Below are positions 9,226 to 17,719 of a stretch of 64,000 nt of DNA, one piece after another. The position numbers and the translations under genes are program-made. Source of the stretch: Paenibacillus pabuli (lineage in GTDB: Bacteria > Bacillota > Bacilli > Paenibacillales > Paenibacillaceae); assembly GCF_039831995.1 (NCBI RefSeq), contig NZ_JBDOIO010000003.1:2232001-2296000 (forward strand). Reading direction: 5' to 3'. The stretch's first letter is position 1. Each line of letters begins with the position of its first letter. The notes under the pieces were generated by a model, which was not told where the DNA came from, searched no databases, and saw only the letters and a program-made list of their open reading frames with translations.

Positions 9226-9254
9226 TTGAAAGCACCATGTACCAGCGTTATACT
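9226..9254 (+). promoter_or_regulatory. Candidate sigma-A promoter for corA
   Basis: TTGAAA at 9226-9231 and TATACT at 9249-9254 are separated by 17 bases. Transcription would start near 9261 and give a leader of about 255 bases before corA. Confidence 0.5.
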
Positions 9255-9368
9255 AAACAAGTGTTGCAAACCCTTATGTGAGAGGTGACATATTCAATGG
9301 ATGGCGACCCGAGGCCTGACTGTCAGCCGTATTCCGACAAACTGCATAGAGAATTGACATCAGCATGC

Positions 9369-9437
9369 CGGCAGCGGGACGTTACTTCCGTTTGATTATA
9401 AAGCGAACGCAGTCCTGACTTCCAGGCTCCGCTGCCG
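9369..9437 (+). promoter_or_regulatory. Long-range stem in the corA leader, function unknown
   Basis: CGGCAGCGG at 9369-9377 is perfectly complementary to CCGCTGCCG at 9429-9437, and a T-rich stretch follows near 9451-9457. A short CCGCC/GGCGG hairpin lies just before the corA ribosome binding site. Mg2+ transporter genes often have sensory leaders, but I cannot match this one to the M-box consensus. Confidence 0.4.
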
Positions 9438-9515
9438 ACCGGCTGATCTGTTCTTTTTGCGCCCATATTGATGAAAATCCGCCTGTTCGGCGGGTGCAGA
9501 AGGAGTGGATGAACG

Positions 9516-10451
9516 ATGAAAATCCGGTTGGTAAACAACGGTGTATTTATCCCGGTGGACGATATTGAGCAGGCGCTGACGCCACCAGCTGAGGGATTTT
9601 ACTGGATCGATGCAGACGTTGATGATCTGGCGGTACTTCAGCCGCTGTTCATGATGCATGATCTGGCTGTAGAGGACTGTTTGAGTGATGAAGAACAGCG
9701 TCCGAAGATTGAAATTTATGAGAGCCATTATTTTATTGTCGTAAACAGCATTCGTTTTGATGACGAAGAGATCTTTTTGCGTGCGGTCAACCTGTTTCTT
9801 GGCAGACACTATATTATTAGTGTTACGAAGCAAAAAGTCAGCGAACTTCGGACCTTGAAGCCCATTCTGTGGGAACAGGAAGTCAGCACACCAGATCGTC
9901 TCCTGTATCTGCTGGTCGATTTGATTGTGGATAACTACTTTACAGTCGGAGACCGGATCGAAGCACGCATCGAGAAACTGGAAGAAGATATTTTGATGCA
10001 TACGAAAAAATCCCATTTGAATGAAATCATCGGGCTGCGCAGTGAGATCTTGTGGCTCAAGAAGGTGTTGGGACCTCAAAAAGAGGTCATTAATACGCTC
10101 AACAAAAAAGATTTGCGTCTGATCGACGATCAGCTGCAGAAGTATTTCAGTGACATCTATGAGAATGCTGTGAAAATATCCGAGACGTTTGAAACCTATC
10201 GCGACCTGATGGGGAACTTGCGAGAAGCTTATCAATCCAGTATCGCCAACCGAGCGAACGAAATCATGCGCGTGTTTACCGCCATTACAACGGTGTTCAT
10301 GCCCCTGACTGTCATTACGGGCATCTATGGGATGAACTTCACGAACATGCCTGAGCTGGACTGGAAGTATGGATATTTTGTTGTCATTGGTCTGATGGTG
10401 ACCCTCGGCCTAAGCATGTTCTTTATTTTCCGCAAAAAAGACTGGATCTGA
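9516..10451 (+). CDS. corA: CorA-family magnesium (divalent cation) transporter
   Basis: This 311-residue protein has a large cytoplasmic alpha/beta and helical domain (residues 1-245) followed by two membrane helices near the C-terminus. The signature YGMNF, at residues 271-275, ends the first membrane helix and forms the selectivity filter of the pentameric CorA channel. A basic tail (FRKKDWI) closes the protein, as usual in the family. The ATG at 9516 follows AAGGAGTGG. CorA proteins import Mg2+ (some move Co2+ or Zn2+), and the sequence does not separate these. The gene stands alone between its own promoter and a terminator shared with the convergent HRDC gene. Its long structured leader suggests post-initiation control. 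Confidence 0.92.
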   Translation: MKIRLVNNGVFIPVDDIEQALTPPAEGFYWIDADVDDLAVLQPLFMMHDLAVEDCLSDEEQRPKIEIYESHYFIVVNSIRFDDEEIFLRAVNLFLGRHYIISVTKQKVSELRTLKPILWEQEVSTPDRLLYLLVDLIVDNYFTVGDRIEARIEKLEEDILMHTKKSHLNEIIGLRSEILWLKKVLGPQKEVINTLNKKDLRLIDDQLQKYFSDIYENAVKISETFETYRDLMGNLREAYQSSIANRANEIMRVFTAITTVFMPLTVITGIYGMNFTNMPELDWKYGYFVVIGLMVTLGLSMFFIFRKKDWI

Positions 10452-10463
10452 ACGTACTCACCC

Positions 10464-10513
10464 AAAAAAGACGAAGCGCTCCATTCAGGGAGAAACGGCT
10501 TCGTCTTTTTTTT
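10464..10513. terminator. Bidirectional intrinsic terminator between corA and the HRDC gene
   Basis: AAAAAAGACGAAGC (10464-10477) pairs with GCTTCGTCTTTTTT (10498-10511). There are runs of A and T on both sides, so it can serve both converging genes. Confidence 0.9.
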
Positions 10514-10546
10514 GCTTTCTTCAAAAACTTCTGTCTACTTTTGGGT

Positions 10547-11548
10547 CTACCCGGCGTTCCGTTCTGTTTCTACGTGTCTCCGGAATCGAATGCGGATCAT
10601 GCGCAATCTCTCATACACTTGCTCCAGATTGCCGCTAACCGGCTTGTCTCCGCCATATACTTTATGTAATACGGGTTTAAGGAAACTGTCTCCCAGTTCC
10701 TCGTACGCACTCCAGACCGCTTCCTGCTCCTGCTCAGGCATGACCGCAAGCTCAGCATCCAAGAGGCTATCGGTATCATATCCTTCCGTATCGAGCGTCT
10801 CCAGCAGTTCAATTAGCTCTCTGCGGGATAGTCCGGAGCGATTCACGATCTCTTCAAGCGTATACCCTTCCTTCATACCCTCAAGCACCTGCTTGCGAGT
10901 GGTGAATTTGTCCAGCTCCTGCTTGTATTTCTGTTCTTTTTGCTTGTACAACCAGCTCTCATATTCATCTTCGGACAAAACAGACGGTACCCAATCAAGT
11001 GGAAAAGCGGTAGAACGCTCCACTCCGCTCGTGAGTTCCATCCACTCCTGACCGTATTCACTTGCCTTGCTCTCCCCAACACCTGGTAACTGCATGAGTT
11101 CATCCATGCTTTGTGGAACAAATGCACTGATCATGCGCAGCAAACGATTCGTTGCAATAAAGTAGGGTGCCTTTCGGTCAGACGCAGCCCTTCTCCTCCG
11201 CCAAGTGCATAGGTCAGTATATAATTCTTCATTGCCATAGCGTTCACTGTAACAATGAAGACGCTGTCCCCCATAACTGCGTGATTTCAAATCTTCTGTT
11301 TCGTTAAAAAATCCCTGAATCAGTGGACGGTATCCTTCGCTCATCTGAATTGCCAACTGGTGGCGATATATATGGAGCAGTTCTTCCCAGGAGTTCCCCT
11401 CATACCAGATGCTGTCTTCGCGATCGCCTTCCTCATAGCGGCTCCACCCGAGATGCCAGGCTCCCTCCTCCTCACCAATCCATAGCTGAGCATGTTCTTC
11501 ATGTTGACCAGACATTTTGGACAATCTGTTCATGAAAATGACTTCCAT
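10547..11548 (-). CDS. Stand-alone HRDC-domain protein with an HTH-like C-terminal part
   Basis: This 333-residue protein starts at the ATG at 11546-11548, with AAGGAGG at 11557-11563. Residues 1-105 are an acidic, Trp-rich region I cannot assign. Residues 107-175 form an HRDC domain: a TDLCTWRRRRAASDRKAPYF helix start, then IATNRLLRMI and MDELMQLPGVGESKASEYG. Such domains bind DNA or RNA in RecQ helicases and RNase D. Residues 228-265 (EGYTLEEIVNRSGLSRREL) resemble the helix-turn-helix often found beside HRDC in RecQ. There is no helicase or nuclease domain. A nucleic-acid-binding accessory role is inferred only. Confidence 0.8.
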   Translation of the reverse strand: MEVIFMNRLSKMSGQHEEHAQLWIGEEEGAWHLGWSRYEEGDREDSIWYEGNSWEELLHIYRHQLAIQMSEGYRPLIQGFFNETEDLKSRSYGGQRLHCYSERYGNEELYTDLCTWRRRRAASDRKAPYFIATNRLLRMISAFVPQSMDELMQLPGVGESKASEYGQEWMELTSGVERSTAFPLDWVPSVLSEDEYESWLYKQKEQKYKQELDKFTTRKQVLEGMKEGYTLEEIVNRSGLSRRELIELLETLDTEGYDTDSLLDAELAVMPEQEQEAVWSAYEELGDSFLKPVLHKVYGGDKPVSGNLEQVYERLRMIRIRFRRHVETERNAG

Positions 11549-11608
11549 TGTGTTCCCCTCCTTAATATTGCAGCCTATTCACGGTTAGATGAGCCGCCTC
11601 CAGGCAAC

Positions 11609-11652
11609 AAAAAAAGCACCTCTCCCGCAAATTCATTGCAAGAGAGGTGCTT
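11609..11652 (-). terminator. Intrinsic terminator after the ROK kinase gene
   Basis: The arms AAGCACCTCTC and GAGAGGTGCTT (11642-11652 and 11614-11624) pair on the minus strand, with a U run at 11607-11613. Confidence 0.88.
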
Positions 11653-11730
11653 CCTCATTAACCGTATTATGCTGTTGCTCATATCTTACCACAATGGAAA
11701 AATTCGTCAACCATTTGATGATAAAGTGAA

Positions 11731-12618
11731 TTACTTGTTCAAGGCCAATTTTGCCAAGGCCAGCGATCCGCACAAACCAGCATTGTCACCAAGGCCCGGT
11801 GGAACGACATACTCGTCGATCTCCGAGTGAAGGGCCGGATGCTGAACATACCCATTTAACAGCTCCTGCAATTTGCTGCGCACCATAGGGAACAGATGCT
11901 CTTGCTTCATGACCCCGCCGCCCATTACAATTTTTTCCGGAGTGAGAATCAGTACATAATTCATAAGGGCGTGAGCCAGATAATGAGCTTCAATCTCCCA
12001 GGCTTTGTGGTCTGCTGGCAGTTCGTATGCCGGCTGTTCCCAACGCTTATTGATGGCTGGTCCCGCTGCAAGCCCTTCCAGACAGTCCCCGTGGTACGGA
12101 CAAAAGCCTTCATATGTATCTTCAGGGTGTCTGCGTACAATAATATGTCCCATTTCAGGATGTGACAAACCGTGAACCATTTTGCCGCCTACAACTGCAC
12201 CGGCACCAATACCTGTTCCGACAGTGATATACAAACAGCTCTCCAGTCCTTGTGCGGCTCCCCAGGTTGCTTCCCCAAGCGCAGCTCCGTTTACATCCGT
12301 ATCAAACGTCATCGGTACATCAAAATGCTCCTTGAGTTTGCCAATGATATCATACTGACCCCAATGAGGCTTCGGTGTAGTCGTAATATATCCATACGTA
12401 GGACTTCCTTCAATCGGGTCAATCGGTCCAAAAGAACCCACGCCCAAAGCTTCAATCCCCTTGCCTTCAAAGAAAGCAATTACCTGAGCCATCGTTTCTT
12501 CCGGTGTCGTTGTGGGAAAACTTACCCGTTCAAGCACTTCACCGTTCTCTGTTCCAATCCCACATACAAATTTGGTTCCTCCAGCTTCAATTGCGCCTAA
12601 AATCGTCAAGTTAGTCAC
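11731..12618 (-). CDS. ROK-family fructokinase
   Basis: This 295-residue sugar kinase of the ROK family has an N-terminal phosphate-binding loop (GAIEAGGTKFVCG, near residues 8-20) and a catalytic Asp (D108 in DTDVNGAALGE). It has a zinc-binding cluster H158/C173/H176/C179 in MGHI and GFCPYHGDCLEGLAAGPA. The long FCPYHGDCLEG form is typical of bacterial fructokinases such as GmuE/ScrK rather than glucokinase, so fructose to fructose-6-phosphate is the likely reaction. The first possible codon is GTG at 12616-12618, but the GGGAG site at 12621-12625 is only two bases away, and a TTG at 12607-12609 is better spaced. The true start may be three residues later. No sugar operon surrounds it. Confidence 0.87.
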   Translation of the reverse strand: MTNLTILGAIEAGGTKFVCGIGTENGEVLERVSFPTTTPEETMAQVIAFFEGKGIEALGVGSFGPIDPIEGSPTYGYITTTPKPHWGQYDIIGKLKEHFDVPMTFDTDVNGAALGEATWGAAQGLESCLYITVGTGIGAGAVVGGKMVHGLSHPEMGHIIVRRHPEDTYEGFCPYHGDCLEGLAAGPAINKRWEQPAYELPADHKAWEIEAHYLAHALMNYVLILTPEKIVMGGGVMKQEHLFPMVRSKLQELLNGYVQHPALHSEIDEYVVPPGLGDNAGLCGSLALAKLALNK

Positions 12619-12679
12619 ACTCCCAAGTTAGTTTAAAGTGAAATTCATTTTTGGTTCTGGACGATGATATGTTGAAGAT

Positions 12680-13369
12680 TTACTGCCCGCTCTCCAGGTT
12701 ATCCAAACGTTTCAATAACGTTTGCCTCCAGCTATCTGACAGTGATGGAATAGCCAGTAATGAACGCATTCCGGCAGCGTCCTTCTTTCCCTGATGCATG
12801 ATCCGGTTGGCCTCCAGAACGGTCATGGATGCAGGGTCCGTGCGGACTCGCCTGAACGGAGAGTCCGGAGCGACTTCTCCCTCCTCCAGTACGCGAAAAT
12901 AGAAACCGGTATAGCCACTCTCTTGAAAATATACAGGCAGCTCTTTGAAATCATACCGGGCAGCGAGTTTGAAGCAGGGTTGTCTTGGCTGGCTAACCTG
13001 AACCAAGGCTCCGCCCAATTCATATACATCACCAATCCGGACTTGATCCTCGGAACAGCCCTCAACCGTCAAATTCTCTCCACAAGCTCCCAAGTCCAGC
13101 TTGCGATTCATCAATTGTTCCAGCGCAGAATACCGGCTGTAATCGTATACACAAACAGCCTTATCCGGTCCGCCGTGATGCTCCAGGTCCGCCTGGCCAT
13201 CCCCTGTCATTCCAGTGAATGACAGGAAAATCGGGCCGGATACGGGATGTTTGACAATGCCGCTCAGCACTTCACGCTTCTGTCCAGGCAATGGCTGAGG
13301 CAGGCCCACATTAATGGCAAGAACAGCTGTTTCACGCTCTGCGGACTGTTGATCATGTGCGAGTGTCAT
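12680..13369 (-). CDS. MOSC-domain protein (YiiM/YflK type)
   Basis: This 229-residue protein with a MOSC fold has GQADLEHHGGPDKAVCVYDY near residues 58-77, LGACGENLTVEG near 93-104 and the conserved cysteine C132 in QPRQPCFKL. This is the layout of the YiiM family, with a C-terminal helical extension (3-alpha domain) from about residue 180. MOSC proteins are sulfur- or molybdenum-cofactor-linked. YiiM of E. coli helps to reduce N-hydroxylated base analogues. No molybdenum cofactor genes are nearby. The start at 13369 is followed by a good N-terminus, but the GGGAGG site is about 12 bases away, so the start is moderately sure. Confidence 0.85.
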   Translation of the reverse strand: MTLAHDQQSAERETAVLAINVGLPQPLPGQKREVLSGIVKHPVSGPIFLSFTGMTGDGQADLEHHGGPDKAVCVYDYSRYSALEQLMNRKLDLGACGENLTVEGCSEDQVRIGDVYELGGALVQVSQPRQPCFKLAARYDFKELPVYFQESGYTGFYFRVLEEGEVAPDSPFRRVRTDPASMTVLEANRIMHQGKKDAAGMRSLLAIPSLSDSWRQTLLKRLDNLESGQ

Positions 13370-13402
13370 GTATAATTCATACCTCCCATAACGATTAGTT
13401 CC

Positions 13403-14518
13403 TTAACGGACTGAGCCGCCAAAAACGAGTGTATTGCTTAGCAGCCGCCCTGGTGAAGTCAACATCTTGCCACCTGCATACATGCCTGAGGAAGCACCGC
13501 CATCCAGATTCATGGCCTGCTTGGCACCGAGCTTCTGCATGACTGCGGCCCACTCTTTGATGGTGGCTCCTGACACAGTTGCAAGCATTACTGAACCGTC
13601 GGCCATGATGGCGATCCCGCTTCTGGCACCAGAGGCATTCAAAATCTTGGTATCCTTGAATCCTTCGCTGGTCGGATTCACCGCGACTTTACCGTCTTTC
13701 ACCAGACGGGGGCCAGCCCCAACGGCAGTCACCACGTCCTGCCAAGGAATCTCTTTGCCTGATGCGTTAGTATATTTATAATTCATTTCTACAGTCGAAC
13801 CCACGGTGAAGCGATCTGCAGTAGATTTCTGATTGCCCGTAAAGACCAGTACAGATCCATTCTTCGGAATCGCCACATTGTTATTCGCCACTTTCTTGGT
13901 GACAACCCCCTTTTCCATCACGACCGCAGTACCACCCTTGAACCCAACTTTTGGTCCACGCTCCGGCGTGTACAGCATGGAAATGCTCGCACTCGCAGAG
14001 GGGGTACGGTTAATGAAAGTTGCGTACCAGCTGCGTGACTTACCTGCTGAATCGGTCACTTTACCTGTAAGACTTACCTGAAGTGAATCCATAATCGCTG
14101 TGCCGTCTTCCTTAAAACCTATTGTTGTTCCATATCGTCCAATATGTATGACTTTTCCATTTGCTATTAACATGCCGTAAGGATCTGGTGCTCCATTATA
14201 TGCTTCAAAGAATGCCCCATTAATGGCTGCTTGGGCGCCATATGCTTTGACAATGGAAGGCAATGTTGCCGTTTGACCTACCTGCTTCTTGGCTAATCCT
14301 ACGGTAACCGGTGTTCCTTTGGGAATACTCACTGTTTGTACGGTGAAATTTCGTCCTGCTGCTTTTACTTTCTGTACTTTGGTGCTAATGGCCGCTTTTG
14401 CATCGGCTGTCTGAGGAGCGCTCACTGCTCCTGATAATAACACCGGCAGAGCCAGGACGAGGGCCATAGCCCCTGTCCACCACTTTCTACCGGCACGTTT
14501 TGTCTGTATGTTGCTCAC
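13403..14518 (-). CDS. Secreted phosphodiester glycosidase (NAGPA) domain protein
   Basis: I place the start at the GTG at 14516-14518, which overlaps the stop of the upstream exonuclease gene by four bases (GTGA). The 371-residue product begins with a basic stretch and a hydrophobic signal peptide (WWTGAMALVLALPVLLSG) with a likely cleavage after ADA near residue 41. The NAGPA domain covers most of the rest: AINGAFFEAYNGAPDPYGM near residue 98-116, a central TAVGAGPRLVKDGK stretch and the catalytic-type MNLDGGASSGMY near the end. The family removes GlcNAc from phosphodiesters in animals. Bacterial versions are secreted and act on cell-wall or capsular phosphodiesters. The exact substrate is unknown. 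Confidence 0.85.
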   Translation of the reverse strand: MSNIQTKRAGRKWWTGAMALVLALPVLLSGAVSAPQTADAKAAISTKVQKVKAAGRNFTVQTVSIPKGTPVTVGLAKKQVGQTATLPSIVKAYGAQAAINGAFFEAYNGAPDPYGMLIANGKVIHIGRYGTTIGFKEDGTAIMDSLQVSLTGKVTDSAGKSRSWYATFINRTPSASASISMLYTPERGPKVGFKGGTAVVMEKGVVTKKVANNNVAIPKNGSVLVFTGNQKSTADRFTVGSTVEMNYKYTNASGKEIPWQDVVTAVGAGPRLVKDGKVAVNPTSEGFKDTKILNASGARSGIAIMADGSVMLATVSGATIKEWAAVMQKLGAKQAMNLDGGASSGMYAGGKMLTSPGRLLSNTLVFGGSVR

Positions 14519-15408
14519 CCTATTGCCACTCCCATCCAAGAGCCCAGGCTCTTCATCTCAAGTTGTTCGAACTTGTCCATCACCATATCCGGATCCAGAC
14601 GCAATTCACATACATCCAGTGCACAGGCTACCGGCACAGCGCAGTGAATTTCTGCCAGTTTACGGGACAGATGCAGCATGTCGAGATCGTTCTCGATTTT
14701 TTTTCGTACCGATGGCGTGAGTTTATCCAGGTTGTCCAGAATCCCCTCAATGGTGCCGTATTCCTGCACGAGTTTTAGAGCTGTTTTCTCACCGATTCCA
14801 CGTACTCCAGGGTAATTGTCACTTGCATCCCCCATCAGACCTTTCATATCAATGACTTGACGAGGGGTCAGCTGCTTCTCTGCCATGAGAGATTCAGGCG
14901 TATACACCATGTAATTACCGTGACCTTTTTTCATGATAATAATGCTTGTCCGGTCATTGATCAGCTGCAGCATATCGTGGTCGCCGGTCAGCACCATCAC
15001 GTTCATATCCGTTTGCTCCGTGTAATACTTGGCCAGTGTACCGATACAATCATCAGCTTCATAACCCTCTGCTCCAATATTCGGAATGCCCAAGCTGTCC
15101 ATGACTTCACGAATCAATGCAAACTGGGGAATCAGATCATTCGGCGCTTCGGGACGATTGCCTTTGTATGCCGCATACTCTTCACCGCGAAACGTCTTGC
15201 CACCCATATCCCAGCAGCATACCACATGACTTGGTCCGAACGTCTGAACCGCATCCCAGAAATAACGGATAAATCCGTATACCGCGTTGGTTGGCAAGCC
15301 TGCCTTTGTACGTCTGATATATCCGCTTGCAGATGTCGCATAAAATGCCCGGAACAACACTGCCATACCGTCTACCAGCAACAAAGTAGGTTCATTACGT
15401 TGATTCAC
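14515..15408 (-). CDS. 5'-3' exonuclease (PolA N-terminal-like, FEN family)
   Basis: The GTG at 15406-15408 follows AGGAGA at 15421-15426 and gives 297 residues. The longer upstream frame lacks a start signal. The PIN-like nuclease core shows its acidic residues in LLLVDGMAVLFRAF, FRGEEYAAYKGNRPEAP, EGYEADDCIGTL and LTGDHDMLQL. The helix-3-turn-helix DNA-binding segment is LMGDASDNYPGVRGIGEKTA. It corresponds to the free-standing homologue of the DNA polymerase I 5' nuclease (YpcP of B. subtilis), which removes RNA primers and flaps. Its stop overlaps the start of the secreted glycosidase gene. This is a tight but functionally odd pairing. Confidence 0.88.
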   Translation of the reverse strand: MNQRNEPTLLLVDGMAVLFRAFYATSASGYIRRTKAGLPTNAVYGFIRYFWDAVQTFGPSHVVCCWDMGGKTFRGEEYAAYKGNRPEAPNDLIPQFALIREVMDSLGIPNIGAEGYEADDCIGTLAKYYTEQTDMNVMVLTGDHDMLQLINDRTSIIIMKKGHGNYMVYTPESLMAEKQLTPRQVIDMKGLMGDASDNYPGVRGIGEKTALKLVQEYGTIEGILDNLDKLTPSVRKKIENDLDMLHLSRKLAEIHCAVPVACALDVCELRLDPDMVMDKFEQLEMKSLGSWMGVAIG

Positions 15409-15500
15409 TTGATTTTGTTCTCTCCTATCTGTATATAGCAAATAAAATATCGAAACTAATTCTATCATTATAGCATAGTTCCGCCAAGCATCGTTCAGCC

Positions 15501-15533
15501 AAAAAAGCCCTGATTTTTGAACAATTCAGGGCT
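15501..15533 (-). terminator. Intrinsic terminator after the ArsC/Spx-like gene
   Basis: AGCCCTGA and TCAGGGCT arms (15526-15533 and 15506-15513) pair on the minus strand, with a U run at 15501-15505. Confidence 0.85.
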
Positions 15534-15585
15534 GTTCATCGGGCTTCATTTATGAATGGATAGACACGTCACTCAGCCTCTATTT

Positions 15586-15951
15586 TTAAGCGCTGTTCCA
15601 TTGCTGTTCATACGTCTCTTCCTTGAATCCCACGGTCACCTGTTCCCCATCTGTCACGATCGGACGCTTAATCAGGCGGCCATTGGAGGCGAGCAGACGA
15701 ATCTGTTCTTCTGCAGACATTTCCGGCAGCTTGTCCTTCAATTGCTGCTCCTTGTACACTTCTCCGCTTGTATTGAAAAACTTCTTCACTTCAAGTCCGC
15801 TCTTCTGAATGAGCTCGGTTAATTCGGCATCAGACGGCGGTGTGTCGAAAATGGGGATTAGCTCCAGCTCATGTCCCTGAGCTTCAAGCCATTTTACCGC
15901 CTTACGGCAAGTTCCGCATTTGGCGTACTGATATACTTTCAGTTTACTCAT
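15586..15951 (-). CDS. ArsC/Spx-family thioredoxin-fold protein (YusI-like)
   Basis: This 121-residue protein has a redox CxxC at C12/C15 (KCGTCRKA), a FFNTSGEVYKE segment and the RPIVTDG loop near residue 97 that marks the ArsC/Spx superfamily. Spx proper binds RNA polymerase through a conserved region that I do not recognise here. Arsenate reductases use a Cys in CxxxxxR and occur with arsenic genes, which are absent. A YusI-like reductase of unknown substrate is the best reading. The ATG at 15951 has GGAGGG upstream. Two copies of an 11-base direct repeat lie just before it (15969-15995). Confidence 0.8.
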   Translation of the reverse strand: MSKLKVYQYAKCGTCRKAVKWLEAQGHELELIPIFDTPPSDAELTELIQKSGLEVKKFFNTSGEVYKEQQLKDKLPEMSAEEQIRLLASNGRLIKRPIVTDGEQVTVGFKEETYEQQWNSA

Positions 15952-16163
15952 TACAATTCCCTCCTAGAGTTGCTCCGGTATCAGGTTGCTCCGGTTTCTA
16001 TTTCTCGCTTTCCTTGGTTTGCTTCGCCAATCCAAAAGTCGCTCAAAATTGATACCGTCGCCATACGTTTAAAACGATTTAAAACAACATGGAACAAGGA
16101 TTGCCTGCTCCTCGGATCACAGCAGCATCCTTAATAGGATTCACAAATGTTGATTCGAGACCC

Positions 16164-17147
16164 CTACACCTCTTCCCTTGGCTTGGCTTCGGTATCTAAA
16201 CGTTTCTCCAGCGCAGCCATATCTGAAGGAAGCGGCGCATGGAACGTCATGCGTTCCTGTGTAAGTGGATGAACAAACGACAGCTCGCAGGCATGCAATG
16301 CCTGGCGGTCAATCCATAGGTCCCGTTCCTCCCGCATAACTGCTGTCTGTTCGTCAATCTCATCCGCAGGTAATGTTTTGTACATTCGATCGCCGATCAA
16401 AGGACACCCGACAGAAGTCATATGTACACGAATCTGATGCGTTCTGCCACTCTCCAGCTTCAGATTGACCGCACTTGCAGTCCCACCGTCCCAACGGGTT
16501 ACCGTGGTGTACAGCGTCCTTGCTGCATAGCCGTCAGGCGTGACAATACGCCGATGAGGCTCCTCCGGGTCACGGTCGATTGGGCCATCAACGGCCCCCT
16601 GTTCGGGAGCAGGACATCCATGTACAAACGCAATGTACTTTTTATCTACGGTTCCTGCGATCATTTGTTCAGACACATGCTGATGCACATACGGATTTTT
16701 GGCAATGGCCAGTACCCCCGAGGTCTCCTGATCCAGCCGATGAATGGGTCTAAATCGGAAACGCTCTCCTTTGGACTTCCAGTAATGAACAACCCCGTTC
16801 GCCAAAGTCCCAGTATAGTGTCCATGTGTCGGATGCACAATTACGCCGGCATCCTTGTTAACAATAAGCAAATGCTCATCTTCATACAAAATGGAAAAAG
16901 GAATGGATTCCGGCAAAATTTCATCTGATTCCTCCTGTTCCATCCGAATCTCCAGTACATCCCCAGCCGATACCTTCACGCTGATATACACGCGTTCTCC
17001 ATTCAACATGATACCCTGCTCCGTGAGCTTCAGCCTGGACAAGAGCTTGCGCGATACCTGCAGCCGGCGCTGAAGCACGGTTTTCAGCAGCCAGCCATCT
17101 TCATGATCGGGAACGGTGTAGACAATCGGCGAATAATAGCCGCTCAT
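16164..17147 (-). CDS. RluA-family 23S rRNA/tRNA pseudouridine synthase
   Basis: This 327-residue protein has an N-terminal S4-like RNA-binding region (about residues 15-70). It is followed by the RluA catalytic domain with IHRLDQETSGV, where D139 is the nucleophile that isomerises uridine. VNKDAGVIVHPTHGH and ESGRTHQIRVHM are further family motifs. Target uridines differ among RluA, RluC and RluD members and cannot be assigned by eye. Firmicutes carry several such paralogues. The start overlaps the end of the adenosyltransferase gene by four bases (17144-17147), so the two are translated together, without obvious functional connection. Confidence 0.88.
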   Translation of the reverse strand: MSGYYSPIVYTVPDHEDGWLLKTVLQRRLQVSRKLLSRLKLTEQGIMLNGERVYISVKVSAGDVLEIRMEQEESDEILPESIPFSILYEDEHLLIVNKDAGVIVHPTHGHYTGTLANGVVHYWKSKGERFRFRPIHRLDQETSGVLAIAKNPYVHQHVSEQMIAGTVDKKYIAFVHGCPAPEQGAVDGPIDRDPEEPHRRIVTPDGYAARTLYTTVTRWDGGTASAVNLKLESGRTHQIRVHMTSVGCPLIGDRMYKTLPADEIDEQTAVMREERDLWIDRQALHACELSFVHPLTQERMTFHAPLPSDMAALEKRLDTEAKPREEV

Positions 17148-17719
17148 TCTTTGCGGCGGAACACTTTTTTGCTCCGTACATATTCAATATCCGACACCTG
17201 CTGTCTGGCATTGGCGGTCCGTGCTACAACGAAGAAATAATCAGACAGACGGTTCAAGTAACGGCGTACCGATGGATTAATATCCGTATGCTGTCCCAAT
17301 GTTACAGCGCGGCGCTCTGCACGGCGACATACCGTGCGGCACACATGAAGCGCTGAAGACAGCGGGCTGCCTCCCGGGATAATGAACCTTTCCACTCTCG
17401 GGTTCTCCGCATCATACTGGTCAATCCATTGTTCAAGCCGGGTCACCATGTCATCCCGCACTTTATACTTGGTTTCGCTAATTTTCACAAACGCCAGGTC
17501 CGACCCGCAATCAAACAGTTCCTGCTGCACCTCCAGCAAATGTTCGCGCAAATCCTCGAATTTCCCCTCTGTATCATCAATCAGACTGATTGCCTGGCCG
17601 ACAAAACAATTCAGCTCATCTATGGTGCCGTAAGCTTCAACGCGGTCGTCATCTTTGATAACCCGTCCTCCGATGACTGAAGTTTGCCCTTCATCACCTG
17701 TTCTTGTATAGATGCCCAT
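17144..17719 (-). CDS. PduO-type cob(I)alamin adenosyltransferase
   Basis: The ATG at 17717-17719 is preceded by GGAGGG at 17727-17732, giving 191 residues. A longer upstream frame has no start signal. The N-terminus MGIYTRTGDEGQTSVIGG is the ATP-binding hallmark of PduO-type enzymes, and the C-terminal half has FIIPGGSPLSSALHVCRTV and RRAERRAVTL, which form the rest of the active site. The enzyme transfers adenosine from ATP to cob(I)alamin to make coenzyme B12. With cobU 1 kb away it points to salvage and assembly of cobalamin. No B12 riboswitch is visible before it. Confidence 0.92.
   Translation of the reverse strand: MGIYTRTGDEGQTSVIGGRVIKDDDRVEAYGTIDELNCFVGQAISLIDDTEGKFEDLREHLLEVQQELFDCGSDLAFVKISETKYKVRDDMVTRLEQWIDQYDAENPRVERFIIPGGSPLSSALHVCRTVCRRAERRAVTLGQHTDINPSVRRYLNRLSDYFFVVARTANARQQVSDIEYVRSKKVFRRKE

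Noticed and set aside
9015..9281. Plus-strand frame of 88 codons over the SAM riboswitch and corA promoter
   Set aside because: It overlaps a known RNA element on the other strand and has no RBS.
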